DNA of 64,000 nucleotides, taken from positions 7,765,526-7,829,525 of the forward strand of contig NC_066848.1 of the NCBI RefSeq assembly GCF_001640805.2, written 5' to 3'. The notes under the pieces were generated by a model. The model was not told the origin of the DNA. It did no database searches and saw only the letters and a list, made by a program, of their open reading frames with translations. The translations under genes were made by a program, and so were the position numbers. This DNA is from Lates calcarifer (Eukaryota > Chordata > Actinopteri > Centropomidae). Positions within the stretch are counted from its first letter, which is position 1, and the number at the start of each line of letters is the position of its first letter. This document shows, one piece after another, positions 1-13,047 of this stretch.

Positions 1-340
1 GTCCAGAGGTTGTCGCTGATGACAGGTCCACTGGCAGTCTCCCTTCACATGGGCTGTGCATATTACTGCCTGAAAACCAGCCCAGTGGTGTTTTTGTGTT
101 TGTTTGGGGCATCAGGGGCAGACTGTGCACAGTGTGGGACAATGGCACTTTGTTCCATTGCCTTTTGAATTGTTCATTTTTATTTTCTTCTTCTATATTT
201 TCCTCTTGATTTAGTCTGTTTCTTGGTTTTCTGTATTGTCCCCTGACTAGCTGATAATGTGGGGTAGGTGTATATAGTGCACTGAATTTGATTCATGTTT
301 TAGATAGTTTTCAATAAAGTGTTTTTTTTTTTTTTTTAAA
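1..340 (+). terminator. Possible 3' UTR end with polyadenylation signal
   Basis: AATAAA at 313-318 is followed at once by GTG and a run of about 16 T, the usual signal plus U/GU-rich downstream element of a vertebrate polyadenylation site. The preceding 300 bases have no long convincing reading frame. Frame 1 is open from the window edge to a TGA at 166-168 (55 codons), but its composition is not clearly coding. The region may be the last part of an upstream plus-strand gene, or the 3' end of a retroelement. The T-run could also be the A-tail of a minus-strand insertion. Confidence 0.3.
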
Positions 341-1464
341 TGTACCTATTTCCCACTTCTCCTTGACTGTATATTTTTCTTGGACAATGCTGTGCAAGTC
401 TACTGCCTATGTTGTATCTGCATTATGAGAACAAGCTGCCTCTGCTTTGCCTCTCCAATCAGACACAGATATCTGCAGCTAATGGGAGGCAGCGCAGCAG
501 CATTGGTGTATTGATTATGAGGACCGCCTCTTGCCACAACACTGTTCCTACAAATCCCTTTTTAATGGCTGCTTTGACTAATAATAAGTCTGAATCTCAT
601 TACTGTGTGTATGTGCATGTGTGTCTGCCTGTACTTTCTAAAGTACAATATCATTATCATGGTAGTCAGAATGGGAATGTTCATTTACCTTTTGGCAAGA
701 ACAAAACAGTCAGTCTGCCTGTGTGTCTGTAAATGCTTTCAAGGGTTTGACCGTACCATCTGTCAGGTCAACCTCATGCCAGGTGGTAAGAGAGCTGTCT
801 TTAACAATTGACTGTGTGGGTCTGAATTTGTGACTGACGCCGCCTCTGATGCTCTGTGACATCTTATTGTCTGCTGGGTAAAAAACTGTCCCCATCTGTT
901 AGTAAGGCTCAGGTCAGTGATTTGCTTAATGCAAAGTTAAGGCCCAGTCTAAGAACATGCTGATGATGTGGGGGAGCCTGTGCTTCATTAAAGACCTAAC
1001 TTTGGCCAATTTCATGCAGCTAGAAAAGACTTGCAGTTCTGGACCAGCAGTTCTACTTAACCTACAGGCAGGAATGTGGGCCTTTTTCACTGAAGACATT
1101 TTAACCTGTAACAGTGGGAAAAGCACAGCCTTAATTATTAAAATCAGCGATGGTTGAATTACATTTAGCTTCAATTTCAGGGTCCTGGTATTGTGCATGC
1201 TGGCTCACTGTCACATTATCATGACTTATGGGGACACTTGGATGTAGACAACAATGCTATCATATATCCTGCACAACACCATCTACTGCATGTTGATGAT
1301 GCTAAAGGGGTATCTCTGGCACGCTAAAAAAGTAACCTGTGGTTAAAAAGTGATGCCAAGGGTTCAACACCAAGCGTCCATATGTTGGGAGTGTTAATGT
1401 AGATGAGATGATGTGTGACATCTTCTTTACAGGCAAAGCGATACAAGTGTTAAAACTGCAGCAG

Positions 1465-1491
<27 letters not shown>
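1465..1491. repeat. Poly(T) tract, 27 bp
   Basis: Uninterrupted T run. It may be the A-tail of a minus-strand retroposon, but no element body was recognised next to it. Confidence 0.8.
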
Positions 1492-1495
<4 letters not shown>

Positions 1496-3506
1496 CTGTT
1501 GCATGTAGGTGGGAACATAAACAGATTTTTATTACTTTATTATCCTAAAAGTGACAAGTAGAACTAATATTGACAATGACAGAACTTTCCTTTGACTGTT
1601 TCATATATCCACAGCCAGGAATCAGCAACAGCATATCTGGTATATATCACAGGTATCTTCATATTTTCCTTTTGTACAGACTGTATATCCCTTGACACAT
1701 TCCTACTTTTGATGCTGGCTTTTCTGTGCTTTACATTGTTGCACTTGAGTAGAATAATATTGATCTTGTCCTCCTTTGTTTTGATTGACTGTACACAGTG
1801 AGGGTCACCATACGGTATACCACACCATACTATCTGTGCTCTTCAATCTGTGTGGCCATGTGGCACTAAGCTGGTGGTTAGGTGACAGAGATGGGGTGAG
1901 CTCCAGTGAAGTATCTCTGTTTGATGATAACTCTGCCCTGTGGGAGGAAGCAGCAGGATGCCTGAGACAGCTTGGCTCTGGCACTGCTCCCTCTCAACAG
2001 GTACAGGGGAGTGAGTTGAATGCTGATTATCTAGTGGGATTCTGTGTGAACCTAGAAATGACAAAAACAAATATGTGGCATAAATGAAATCCTTAGGGAA
2101 TTTGCTCAACCAAATAAAGGTCACATTATTAAAATATTGATCTAGACTTTTTGTTTTAAAAAAATCCATAGATATCAGCTCTTTGGAATATAATGGAACC
2201 ACTCCATCAGCAAAGGATTTGTGAGTGCCGGTGGGATGTGAAAAATGTCTCCTCTCCTTTGCCAATTGTATCCTGCACATCCCATGTGCATCCTTTAATG
2301 CTAGGTCATAATAAGCCAGGACACATGCACACACACACACACTGCCAGCCGGCATTTAAGGACAGATGGAAGCCTTAGGGGCAGAAGTTTGCTTGCATTC
2401 AGACAATAGATGGGGAATCTCATTCCCTTGTGTTGATCAGGGACATGACTCGCATAAATTTAAAGTGATGGCACTTCACTAGTTTATAATAGTATCGACC
2501 ACACAGAGTAAATGCCAGCCTTAAGTGGGACGACACACAGAGATGGAGGCTTTATGGACGGCAAAGCGCATTGATTACAGTGCACACTCGTGTCTGAATC
2601 AATAGACCACTGAGAAGTTTGGAGCTGTGTGGTTTACAAAGAATAATTGATATATGAGATACACACTCAAATTGGAAAGCTTATACACAAATGAATGCCT
2701 CTATGTAGTGGGTGTCAGGAAAGATATGGTTTTGTTTAAATCCTAAATAGGTTTGGACAGTTGGAAAGCAGCGTGGTTGTCTCTCTCATGACCATCATGT
2801 CTTCATCAAGCCCAGGTTTGTGGTTACACCTCAGGGCAATGTAAACAGTGGCAACACATCCTCGTCTTTTACACTAAACTAAGCAGACAGCTTCCCTCAG
2901 ACTTGCATTATTCAGTATGTGTTATCCATCACAGTTAATACTCTATGGACAGTTTCCTATGCCACATCTGATGATTTAATACCCTGAAGGGCTGCATGTT
3001 TGTCAGTGTGCATGACTGTGCTTGCCTTTACTGTATTTATACAGTGCAGAAGGTTATCACTGTGCTACATATGCACTGCATTAGAAGACCAGTGGTCAGT
3101 GGTGTGCTTCAGTGACTGACATAATGAGAAACGGTGGTTGGTAGTTTATCCATATCTTAGGTGCTGCTTCATGCACGGCTGCTCCTGTGGGTGGAGGTAA
3201 AGCTTAGGTAACCTCATACAATAGGCTGTGAAAAATGAAACGCAGTATGCATGCTAGATTGCGGCCAAGTGCATGGCCCTGTCTGTCCAGCAAACAACGT
3301 CTTGTGCTCACAAGGTGTATGTTGGTGTCTTCAGTCAGGCACTAAACCTATTCCTGATGAGTGTGTCCTTGCTAGTCAGTCTAACCCAATGATTATCTCT
3401 CCTCATCCTTGTTTCAGAGTTTACCAGCTCTTGATTCCTTATGTCCTTTTTATTATCAAAGAATTTAAAAAAAACTTCCCCTTGTTATAAATTAGTAAAC
3501 TATATT

Positions 3507-3795
3507 GGGGTTGCAATTAAAGGTTGTTTTCATTATTGATCACTCTGATTAGTTTTTCAATTAATCTTTTACTCTGTGAAATGTCAACACATAGCATTAT
3601 AGTGTCAAATGCTAAAGTCCAAAACCCAAAGACATTCTTTGTAAATATAATAAGACATACAGAGGCAGTAAAGCTTTATATTTGAGATGTTGGGACTACA
3701 AATATTTGCCATTTTAAACAACTACAAAACAATTAGCAGATTATCAAGATAGGTGCAGATTAAGTTTCTGTTGACCAACTCATCAGTTGAATGTG
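3507..3795 (+). repeat. Degenerate teleost interspersed repeat
   Basis: The segment begins GGGGTTGCAATTAAAGGTTG, continues with ATTATTGATCACTCTGATTAG, and has an internal GTCCAAAACCCAAAGACATTC. It ends near TTAGCAGATTATCAAGATAGGTGCAGATTAA. I recall this order of blocks from a very common old fish repeat: cattattgattaatctg at the left, then a ccaaaacccaaag block, then a gattatcaaaatag...gattaat right end. The family name is not certain to me. Probable fragments of the same family lie at 16418-16490 and 40200-40273. There is no coding content. Confidence 0.6.
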
Positions 3796-4597
3796 ACCAT
3801 AGGCCACTCATCCTTAACCACAGCATGACACGCTTACAACACCCATGTGCATATAGATAAGCGTAGCTGATTTCTTGTGTTCTTATCCATCTTCCCATGT
3901 GGTGCCATATTTAAAAAGATTCCATTTCTCTTTCTATCATCAAATTGCACCCTGACCTATGTCTGACCTTTTTATCTACAATTCTTTCCCCTGTTTGAAG
4001 CAGTGTGTGTATGCATGTGTGTGTCTTGTCTCATCAGTGCTTATCTGCTATCACATCTCAGCTTGAACCAAGGAGACCTCTGTGTGTGTGTATATGTATA
4101 TGAACGAATGTTCCCTTAACTCCTCTCTCACTCCAAGGCCCATTCACCTTCTCTTGTCTGATTGTGCATTGTTTTGGTTCAGGTTTAAGCCACATCTCTA
4201 TACAGTAAATCATAGCAATATCAACACATTACTTCAAGTATTCAAAATAATTTTGTAGGGGCTTGGTCCCACTGAGAGGGAAAGCTGTTGCCAAGATTAG
4301 CGGTAAAAGCTCTTCCTGACAACGATGTGTGGCAAATAAAGCAGAGGCTAATCCTCCCTCCATAGCTGTTGGCTAGATGGCCATTTATGGGTGGTTTGGC
4401 TGTTGTGTTCTGTTTCCATCTCCTCTGTTAATCCGCAGGCAGCTGAAGTGGTTGATGAGACGCTTCAGCACTTCTCAGTATATACACAAACAAACCAGCA
4501 CATTCACTGGCACCCGAGCTCAGCCTGAGCATAACGCACCCTGCGTTGAAAAGCTTTTGTATTTTTTGTCTTTGTGTGTGTTTATATATGTGTGTAC

Positions 4598-4601
<4 letters not shown>

Positions 4602-4642
<41 letters not shown>
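4602..4642. repeat. (TG)n microsatellite
   Basis: About 20 uninterrupted TG units, followed by imperfect TG-rich sequence to about 4658. It explains the spurious Cys/Val and Thr/His frames on both strands. Confidence 0.95.
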
Positions 4643-4644
<2 letters not shown>

Positions 4645-4870
4645 TTGTGTGTGCGTGCATTGTGTACAAAGAAGTAATATCCTCCACTATGAGTCACAGG
4701 GTGGAAATTAAAGCTTGGGATGATCCCTTCCTCAATAAGCAAACACTTCATTTTGACAGATCATTAACTAGACATTATCTTTCATTAGGCGCCTCTGCAT
4801 TACTTATTCAACACCCATAGGACACACATGCGCATTAACAAATGGAGGCAAACACACAGATAACCTCTTC

Positions 4871-4913
4871 CACACACACACACACGCACACACACACACA
4901 CGCACGCGCGCGC
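4871..4913. repeat. (CA)n(CG)n alternating tract
   Basis: 43 bp of unbroken alternating pyrimidine-purine sequence, CA repeats passing into CG repeats (CGCACGCGCGCGC at the right end). This composition favours Z-DNA. Confidence 0.9.
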
Positions 4914-6470
4914 AGAGCTTAAGCATGGACTGTTTTGATACAGTGCATTTGAAACACTGCACTCATCTATGTCACTGGATTTGACTCTTACGGGAAAAAT
5001 ATTCTGTCCGTTGAGAAGTCTTCTTGTAGCTTGCTGTGGTTAGACTTATCTAATATATTATACACTCAAATCTAATTTCTGTCGCTCCCATTCATCTCAT
5101 TCATTCCCCACTGGTATCATAGCACACTGATCACACAGCCACTTTACAGATGGTCAGAGTAATTAGATTGACGATGAGTTTTACAAGAGAGAAGAGCAGG
5201 CGGTGTTGTAAAGAGCATCCTGATAAAAAGAGCGACGCTCTTAAGAGCATCATGAGAGAGGAAATCATTGTATCGTGCAGTGGTAATTCAGATGCTTGCT
5301 GCTCCTGCCTCTCACAGTGGAGACAAGTAGAGAGGGACTGAGCTTAAAATGCCAGCAATGTGAGCCTCCCCCTCCTCCACAATAGTATCAGTGATACAAC
5401 TTTTGTTGCAGCATGAAAACAACCCTCTGGCGACCATTAATGGGACAACACATTTCTGGGTAGGGGCTGGGGCAGTTTCCGGCCCGCCAGACTCCATCCA
5501 TCTGTCTGCTCGGTACATCGGCACTTTTCCTGTTTGCTCTCTCCATCATATCCTGCATCTACCCACCAGTCTCTGCTCTCCATCCATCTCCCTTAGCGGC
5601 TTTTTTCCCCCCTACTCGTGCCTATAAAACCCATGCGCCTGCTCTGGCCAAGCACACCCCGGCGATCTATCAGAGGGTGATTTTATGGGCTTTTTTCCCC
5701 CCTACTGATGGCTATTTAGCTGTCCTCACCCTACTCAGGACAATTCATTATTGTAAGTGTTTGTCCAACACATTAGACTGTTTGCTCTGATGGTACATCA
5801 ACGGAAAATGAGGAAGGTTTATGGAAAGTTATGACAATTCATTGCACTGACAGATCAATGGCACGTCAGGGAAATAAGAGGTGATAATGAGATTGCTGTG
5901 AAAGAATATTGAATAGAATAGAATTCTAGAATAGAATTTACCTTCTAACCAATGAAATCATGGAAAAAGGTCTCCAGCCTTTAATTCCACGTCTGTCTCT
6001 TTCTTTCTTGTCTCTCTATTGTTGGCTATATTGGCTTTCATGGGCACGTGGGGGACTTAACTGGATTCTGTGCGCTTCATTGCTGTCGCTGCTTCAATAC
6101 ACAAGCTCAGCTTGTGTTGCCCTGATGGAAGGGCACATACACACACCAGCACTGCCAGAGGAACACAAGAGGCTATGTTACCTCAAACATGATGCCCATT
6201 GAGCAGCTATGAAAAATCACTTTGAAAATTGACTGTTACACCCCACTGGGAAACATTCGGTAGGTGATTATAAAGTGAGATGTAGATGTTTCCAATCTTC
6301 TATATTAGCTTTAAGTTTCAATGGCGTTCTCATCTGGGATGACTGAACTGGGAACAATACAATCAGGTGTCCTATAAGCAAATCAATTTGAAGTTTGTAG
6401 CGTAAACAACAGCCTCTTGGTTCACTAAACATCACTTTTCATTTCTCTGGGGTAGTGCAGGAGGTGTATA

Positions 6471-6496
6471 ATACATGTGTGAAAGCACACATGTAT
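6471..6496. repeat. Perfect inverted repeat, 11-bp arms
   Basis: ATACATGTGTG at 6471-6481 is the exact reverse complement of CACACATGTAT at 6486-6496, with a 4-nt AAAG loop. The arms are partly CA/TG-like, so microsatellite chance may explain them. Confidence 0.7.
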
Positions 6497-7222
6497 ACAT
6501 GTTTTCACACAATGCGACTCTTAAATAGATCAATAGAGGTAAAAGTACTTGGTGTTCATTCCCTGTATAGACACATATACTGGGCATCTTTTGCCCTCAT
6601 TAGAGAAATAGAGACATAGGGAATCACATGCAACAAAGGTCTGGGGATGTTTGGCTTCATGGTCAGCATCCAAACTCCAAAACACATCTGCAAAACATTC
6701 AGTGACAATACATTTAATCTATTTTCCCTACAGTATGTGCTGGACATAAGACTCAAAGCTTGGTCCCAAGTGTTAAAGTACTGAGCTCAGTAGAAGAATG
6801 TGGACTGGAAAAATGCTGCCAGTAAATATAATCCAGCCAGCAATTAAGTTTCCTTCATAATGTATTGAAAAAACATTCAGCCGATTTTATAAATGAAATG
6901 TTTAGGAGACAGAGTGGCAACGTAAGATGAAGAGGCAATAGCATGACAACAGCATGGCAACAGTCAGTTTTATGTTCTTTATCTTCTATAAACTTACCAC
7001 TGGAATGTAGACTGAGACTTTTAAAATGACAGCCCACTAACTCGACTCTGAGTCCTTCACCATTAGACTGTATTTGAATGAGGAATGTGGCATATAGCAG
7101 ATGGATGATTTGTGTAAACACCAATTGTCTGTTGATTAACCATCATAGAGGGCACCTCCACATAATATGCTCCAGTTTAAATGTGAGTGGGTGTGTGAGT
7201 CTGTTTGTCTACCTTTCCACAG

Positions 7223-7351
7223 AAATGACTTCACTGTCTGGAGGGAGAGGACATGTCTGGGACAGACTCCACAAGGACAAGCAGCAGGAGTACAGAAGAT
7301 GGCAAAAAAAGGGCCAAAAAGAAGAGGAAATGAAAATGAAGAGTGAAGCAA
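7223..7351 (+). other. Weak candidate internal exon, phase 1-1
   Basis: A pyrimidine-rich acceptor (TTTGTCTACCTTTCCACAG ending at 7222) precedes a 129-nt open segment that stops at a consensus donor (GCAA|GTGAGT, donor at 7352). Read in the open frame it starts with two bases completing a codon, then MTSLSGGRGHVWDRLHKDKQ. It continues as Lys/Glu/Gln-rich charged residues and ends in phase 1. Its length is a multiple of three. The charged composition could simply reflect A-rich DNA and nothing in it was recognised. Chance is a live alternative. Confidence 0.2.
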
Positions 7352-7359
7352 GTGAGTCT

Positions 7360-10300
7360 GAGAGAGAAAGCATGCACTTTACACTCATGAGTAATTCATA
7401 CAGGTTTCTATTCTGCCTGGTTTTCTTTCCTCCAGGCCAGTAAACATAAAGAGATGCAACATTATTCAGCTACTCTCTATAGTGTACCAGACCTAAAACA
7501 CAAGCTATATACATTATTATATTTCCTATCCAGATGACAGGCAAGTTATGGCATGACTGTGTGTGTGAGTGTGTGTTTGTGCAACTGTCTCAGAGGTTGT
7601 CATCCCTCAGGCAAAAGGTGACGTCGGTGGCAGCAGTCCAGCTGACATCTGTCAAAAGCTATCACAGGTTTTAAATGCTCGCTGAGACAGCAAACGTACC
7701 TGGGGGTCAGGGGTTACGTTATCCTCCTATTTCCTGAGACAGCATCAGGGAACAAAATAAAAACAATTACAGTCAAGTGTGATTGCAGGGAGGGAAAAAA
7801 TTGACGCATGTGGCAAGTGATTTTGTCCATGTTTATTGAAGGTCACACACTTGTCCTCTCTCAAATGGCGTCACTGTGTATATCTGGCTTAGAGGAGTGC
7901 ATGCGAAGGTTTCAGCAAGATGGGGATACAGAGACAACAAAAGAGAATCAGAGTACAGTGGGGACAAGCAGAGCAGGAAAACGCAGTCAGTTTGAATTAG
8001 GGTTACCGCAGGCTCGATGAAAACAGAATTAACTGATCGTAGTAAGTTAAGATGGGAATAAACAACTAAAAGAAAGGGAAGGATGGGGACACACCAGCAA
8101 AACCATAAGTCCTTTAAAGTTCAGATGATAGTATGTGGTTTGAAGCCATACTGCAGCCGTGGTTATTAGAACTGTATATAAGAAAGTGAAGTTTATGGAT
8201 CTAAATGAGTACTCCCTGCAGATAAAACTGGGTTCAGTTTTGAAGGTTTAATTGTCAAATGGAGGCATGCTGTACATCATCATCAAAAATTACAGTGTAT
8301 AGTTTCATCAAATGTGAGTTTGGTACCAAAACTAAAATTAATCTGCCCAGAAGGAAATGGTCTCTTTATGCAGTCCTACAAGGGACCAGCCATTTCAAAA
8401 GCATGACAGAGCAAGAGCCCCTGTTACCCTTTTGGGATTTGTTTTACTTCTCTCATATATAAGATGGAAAGAAGGCAGCAGTAGGGACTATAAGAGCTGA
8501 TGCATAGTTTTAGTTAATTAACCTTAAAAAACTAGAACACTATACACATTATGAGCATGTTCAAAAGACACTGAAAAAATTAATATAAATTGAGAAGTGC
8601 ATTAGTCATTCATTGTTTTGTTTTTGTGACTGTATATGGGTGCTAATGGTAACAGTCTAATGGTGAACGACTCAGAGTGTGTGTAGGTCTTTGTTTTTGT
8701 GTGAGTCTAAGTTTCACTGGACATCATCAATCAGTCACTCTGCTAGTATTGGCTGTGTGACTGAGGCCAAGCTGACAGCTCTGTGCTGGAGGTCGCTGGC
8801 TGCGGTGAATAATGAAAGGAAGTGTCATTTAGACGTTTGAAGTGCTTTTTAATACTGCTTAACAAGGAGGGGTTTTCTTTCTACTTTGGGATTGTCGAGG
8901 CTTTGAAATACCGTCGGTGACAGCTACTTCTAAGTTAATCCTTCTTACTCCATCTTTTCTGCTGAGGTGCAGAATTGTTCTGGCTGGTATCTTTACGTGT
9001 CTCTCCCCCATGATCCAAAAGAAAATGCAAATATTGAACTTTGTGTTTGAGGAAAAATGTAAAGCTTTACGTAGAAAATTTCTGCATCGTCTTGCACTTA
9101 CGGTGCAGTATGTGACTTACTGATTTGATTCTGGCTGGCATCACTGTAGCTATGATTTGAACACACACACACTCACTCACTCCTTGGTTTGGGTATTCCA
9201 GAGTTTTGTGCTATTAATATTCACGGTGCAGTTTTCCAAGGACAGGGGACTAACCTTGGGGTTGCAGTGGGAGCCAGAGGGTACATCTGAGTACTTTCTT
9301 CTCAGTTCATGTCCTCAAGTGCTTTTGCACATTTGAGTTGTTATCAATTACTTGCAGACACCAACAACATAACCTGCATGTCCGAGTATCTTTTTGAGCT
9401 TTTGAGTAGGTGTGAATAATCCAGTTACAAGGTCGTGGAGGTTTATGGGTAGACTAGGATTAAAAAGCTAATTCGGGCTTGGCGGGGTTGAATTTTGCAA
9501 GTTGCAATGTGCAGCTACACTCACATGCACACTGACAAGGGGTTGAGTGTCAGTGTGGGTACATATCCCAGTGAGGATTTGCGATGACTTATTGCTAAAT
9601 AGGATCATAGATTAAAATCACTGAAAATACAGAGATGTTATGCGAGTTCAGAAATCTGTCACAAAATCTCACTATTAGTCAACAGTAGTCTCTATATCAG
9701 TTGATTGAGTAGGTGAACTGTAGGAAATGATCTTTAATCAGAGACATTAAAAGACTCTTCTCTTGTCCTTAATCTTCTCTGGTGTTAAAAATATGGATAC
9801 AAACAATACCTCATGAGCAAAACAGCAGACCTCACTACCCAGCTGGCATCATGCCCAGTATCTGCTATTCTGTTCTAGGATACAACAAGGTTGTCTCTGG
9901 GTCACTGCACAACTGCGACGTGTGCCTGTCCATATCTAGGTTTGTCTAGAAGTCCCAACCCCTCCTCTAGCCCCTGTGGTTGCAGACAGCTCCCTCATCA
10001 GTGACTTGTAGATTCTCTTTATTTTGGCTCTGAATCACTAAATCCCCTCTAACTCACCATGAATCGATCTCCACACCTCCCCTACCCCTCATTCTTGCAC
10101 ACTCCTCCTCACCTTCATTTAGAATCCACCTCCCCTTGTCTCCTTTCATTTACCACACACAGAAATCCAATCGCTATCCAATCGTCCGTATCTGTGAAAT
10201 ATTTTGTTGGTATTAAATGACAGAAAAAGCAGGCCTTGTGATTATTGTGGGCCTCCCTCTGTTTACTGGCAGCATGCAGGGTTCAAATGAGGCTTAGCAG

Positions 10301-12430
10301 GGGGAACATCTAACTCCTTATGACCTTAACCCACCTTTCTTTTTCACCTCTTTCAGTCATTATTTAAACTCTTAACTGTGAACGCTCATAGATAAAGCAA
10401 CCATGTAGGCATCTATATGGTAATGAGACTAGAAGCTAGGGCATTGTATATCAGGGTGTTTGTCCACTTACTGCTCCTAAAGTTTCATCCATAAACAAAG
10501 CTCAGACAGGCCACATTAAGGCTTCTTATTGTTGTGTGATGGGCTAAAAAAACAAATAGCAATAATCAGAGATCTGACCAAACAGAATTGGCCTAATGTA
10601 CCAAGGCCAAACTCATTTGTGTGTGCTCCCAGTGTGTCATTAATGCTTGCAAACACAGCAATTTTCACCCAGGAGGAAGCTTAGTGAGTCAAACCCACAT
10701 GTCTTTTGGTCTGCCAGCATGAAAGGCAAACACACAAGAACAAATAAGTTCAAAATGTGGAGTATAATAACAGAATGGCCAGTTTAATCGAAGGAGTGAC
10801 TTTAAAGCAATACTCCATTTTTGTCCCTCAGACAACAGCAGCTGCAGCCAGCTTCAATTCATATCAGTTACTAGTGACAAAAATATAAACTACTAACCAC
10901 ATTTGTAAAGCATAGTGCAAAATCAATGTTTGGAACATACTAGGTTTAATGGAGAGAGTGGATTACGCATCAGGACTTATCTGATTCAGATTTTGATCTT
11001 TTTATTCCATCTTGAAAATGAGCATTAAATCTACAGTATATTTGAAATGAACTAGTTTGTACAATGTGCCATCCAAACACCTCTCAAATGGTGTTTTAAG
11101 TAGTTTAAATGGAAACGAAACAAATGGGGATAAGGGCACATGCTTTTGGACAGTCTCAACATTAATAGTGTTTAGGCTTCTGGAGCAGTTGAACGATCCC
11201 ACAAGCACTTAACTGAAAGCCCTTAGAGTTTCACAGCTGACTTATGTTCTCTGTGACAGACAAAACTCTCAGCGTTCTCTAACTTTCAGCAGCAGTCTTT
11301 CATGGCATATTTAATATTTGATAGATTCTGGTCGGGTATCACTGTGATGTGACTCTCATGTAAAATAAAATCAACTATGATTATAACATGTTATCTTGTG
11401 CAGAACCCAAACATTCATCAACAACATTGTCCTCAAGAATCAATTTACATAACTGCCACTGCACTGTATATAATCACATGGTAACAGCCATGAGCATTTG
11501 CATGTATAGGCATTGCGGGACTGTAACATAGAGAAATGTATGCTTGAGTGCTAGATATGACACTGATATGGCAGTTCCATCTGAGGTCAAGCAACCTCTC
11601 AGTGATGTGTGTCTGAGTCACATGCCATTCGATTCCTGAAACGAAGGATGGATGACCGGGCAGAGTAGTGAATGAGGAGGGAATCGAGCACCCAGTGCAC
11701 TACAGTTCCTACCCTTCCTTCAGCTGAGGGCAAAGGGCATGAACATTTAAATGAAAGAATAACTTCACCACATACTGACAGACTGACAAATAGTACAACT
11801 GCTCATGCCTGAAATAAATGAATGAACGGATGCACAGAAGGTTGGAGAGCATTATTGATGCAAACTCTGATGTAATGTAGAAAAATATGGCATCAAAGAC
11901 AGATTGCTTGACAGATTGTGACCAAATGTCATAGTATAGTAAGCAAGCATGAGTTAGGCGAAGGGAGGTGAAGACACTGAGAGGGAGAGAGGGAAGAAAA
12001 GGGATGGATACAAGGCTTCTCAGAGCTAGTGAGTATTTATAGATCAGATATAGTCAGAACCTCTGCCTGGCAGCAGCAGTGTGCTCCTTGTTGCTCCTGC
12101 TGATGTCTCTGTACACATCTGACACTGCTCTGACTCAGTGGAGAACATTAGGAGAGGATGTGATGGTGATATTAATGGTAAAGAGGCAGGCAGACGACCA
12201 GTTCATTGAGTGAGATACTGCATGAATGAAAGTAAGATATTACTTTAGGCCACTGGGGGAAAATGCTGAGAAACTCACTACTGTCATATTCATATTTTGG
12301 CCATGCATATGTTTGTTATAATCCCCAGAGAAACGATCCAAACCTCAGCAGTGTAGTTAAAATATTTGGATTATTTCTGTAGCTGATTCTCCTCCGTCTC
12401 TCTCAGTCTCTCTCAGTCTTTGTGTGTATG
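7360..12430. other. Non-coding stretch, few marked features
   Basis: No convincing exon, RNA gene or intact mobile element was seen. The sequence is mid-complexity A/T-rich DNA with short CA runs (for example about 9163-9180). Open frames are short and without family signatures. Confidence 0.5.
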
Positions 12431-12439
12431 TGTGCTTAA

Positions 12440-12737
12440 GTGTGTGTGTGCGCGCGTGCCACCCCAAGTGAGAGTGCCGACCAGAAGCGCGCTTGGTTCA
12501 CTCAGCTCCTGGATGCCGAGAGCGCACACAGAAAGAAACAGACACGGGAAAACAACGACTTAGATGGCTCTCCTTTGTTATTCACGGCAAATCAAATATG
12601 ACATGTTAACGGTAATATACTTGTAGCATTCCTCCCGTGACAGCGAACAAAACAAAACCACTGTTATTTTCACAACCAAGAATCGCAACATATCAGCTGT
12701 TTCACACAGTTCCACATTCCGGCGCACAGGGGGGAAA
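12440..12737 (+). promoter_or_regulatory. Probable promoter/5' UTR of first exon A
   Basis: CpG dinucleotides become frequent here compared with the kilobases on either side (for example GTGCGCGCGTGCC, CAGAAGCGCGCTTGG, GCCGAGAGCGCACAC). The stretch ends at an ATG in good context (AAAATGA, A at -3). It begins with a perfect alternating GT/GC tract (12440-12459). No TATA box is obvious, as expected for a CpG-type vertebrate promoter. The transcription start cannot be placed from sequence alone. Confidence 0.45.
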
Positions 12738-12810
12738 ATGAAGGCGAAAAACCGCGACCAAAGCCTGTCGGACTCCAGAGAGCTGGACGGATCCTATGAC
12801 CAGCTAACGG
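12738..12810 (+). CDS. Probable first coding exon A (24 codons, phase 1)
   Basis: An ATG with A at -3 opens a 73-nt coding segment that ends at a strong donor (CGG|GTGAGT, donor at 12811). The product starts MKAKNRDQSLSDS, continues RELDGSYDQLT and ends with the first base (G) of a split codon. The peptide is hydrophilic, Ser/Asp-rich, and has no signal peptide or membrane segment. I do not recognise the gene. Exon B at 54713 has the same strand and the same end phase, so the two could be alternative first exons feeding a common exon to the right of the window. As a guess only, genes for Kv4 auxiliary subunits (DPP6/DPP10 type) use widely spaced alternative first exons encoding short cytosolic N-termini. 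Confidence 0.5.
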
Positions 12811-12993
12811 GTGAGTGAACTGACGTCTCAAATACTGAATGTTGTATGACTGCCTGCAGGAAAAAAGATTTAATATGCAAAGCTGATAATCTGGAAAGAG
12901 CCTGGTCCACCTAACTTCAGGTGGCTTTGAAATGTTCACGACCTGTTCGCCATTCATCTCATCCTCTTACGAAAAAGAACTAAATATTTTGTA

Positions 12994-13000
<7 letters not shown>

Positions 13001-13047
<47 letters not shown>

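Larger units (their letters stand above)
340..7222. other. Non-coding stretch: microsatellites and an old repeat
   Basis: Open frames here are short, often read through CA/TG microsatellites, and show no recognisable domain. The stretch holds a T-run (1465-1491), a fish interspersed repeat (about 3507-3795), (TG)n at 4602-4642, (CA)n(CG)n at 4871-4913, a 19-bp direct repeat (5598 and 5688) and a hairpin at 6471-6496. Otherwise it reads as intergenic or intronic DNA. Confidence 0.6.

Noticed and set aside
1..168. Coding end of an upstream gene in frame 1
   Set aside because: It is open only to a TGA at 166-168 and the residues show no family resemblance; 3' UTR or retroelement 3' sequence is as likely.
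1843..2355. 170-residue minus-strand frame
   Set aside because: It starts in a CA-rich repeat (Val-Cys-Val-Cys) and shows no family motif.
4377..4820. 147-residue open frame
   Set aside because: Its length comes from reading through a (TG)n microsatellite (repeated Cys-Val); there is no domain or splice support.
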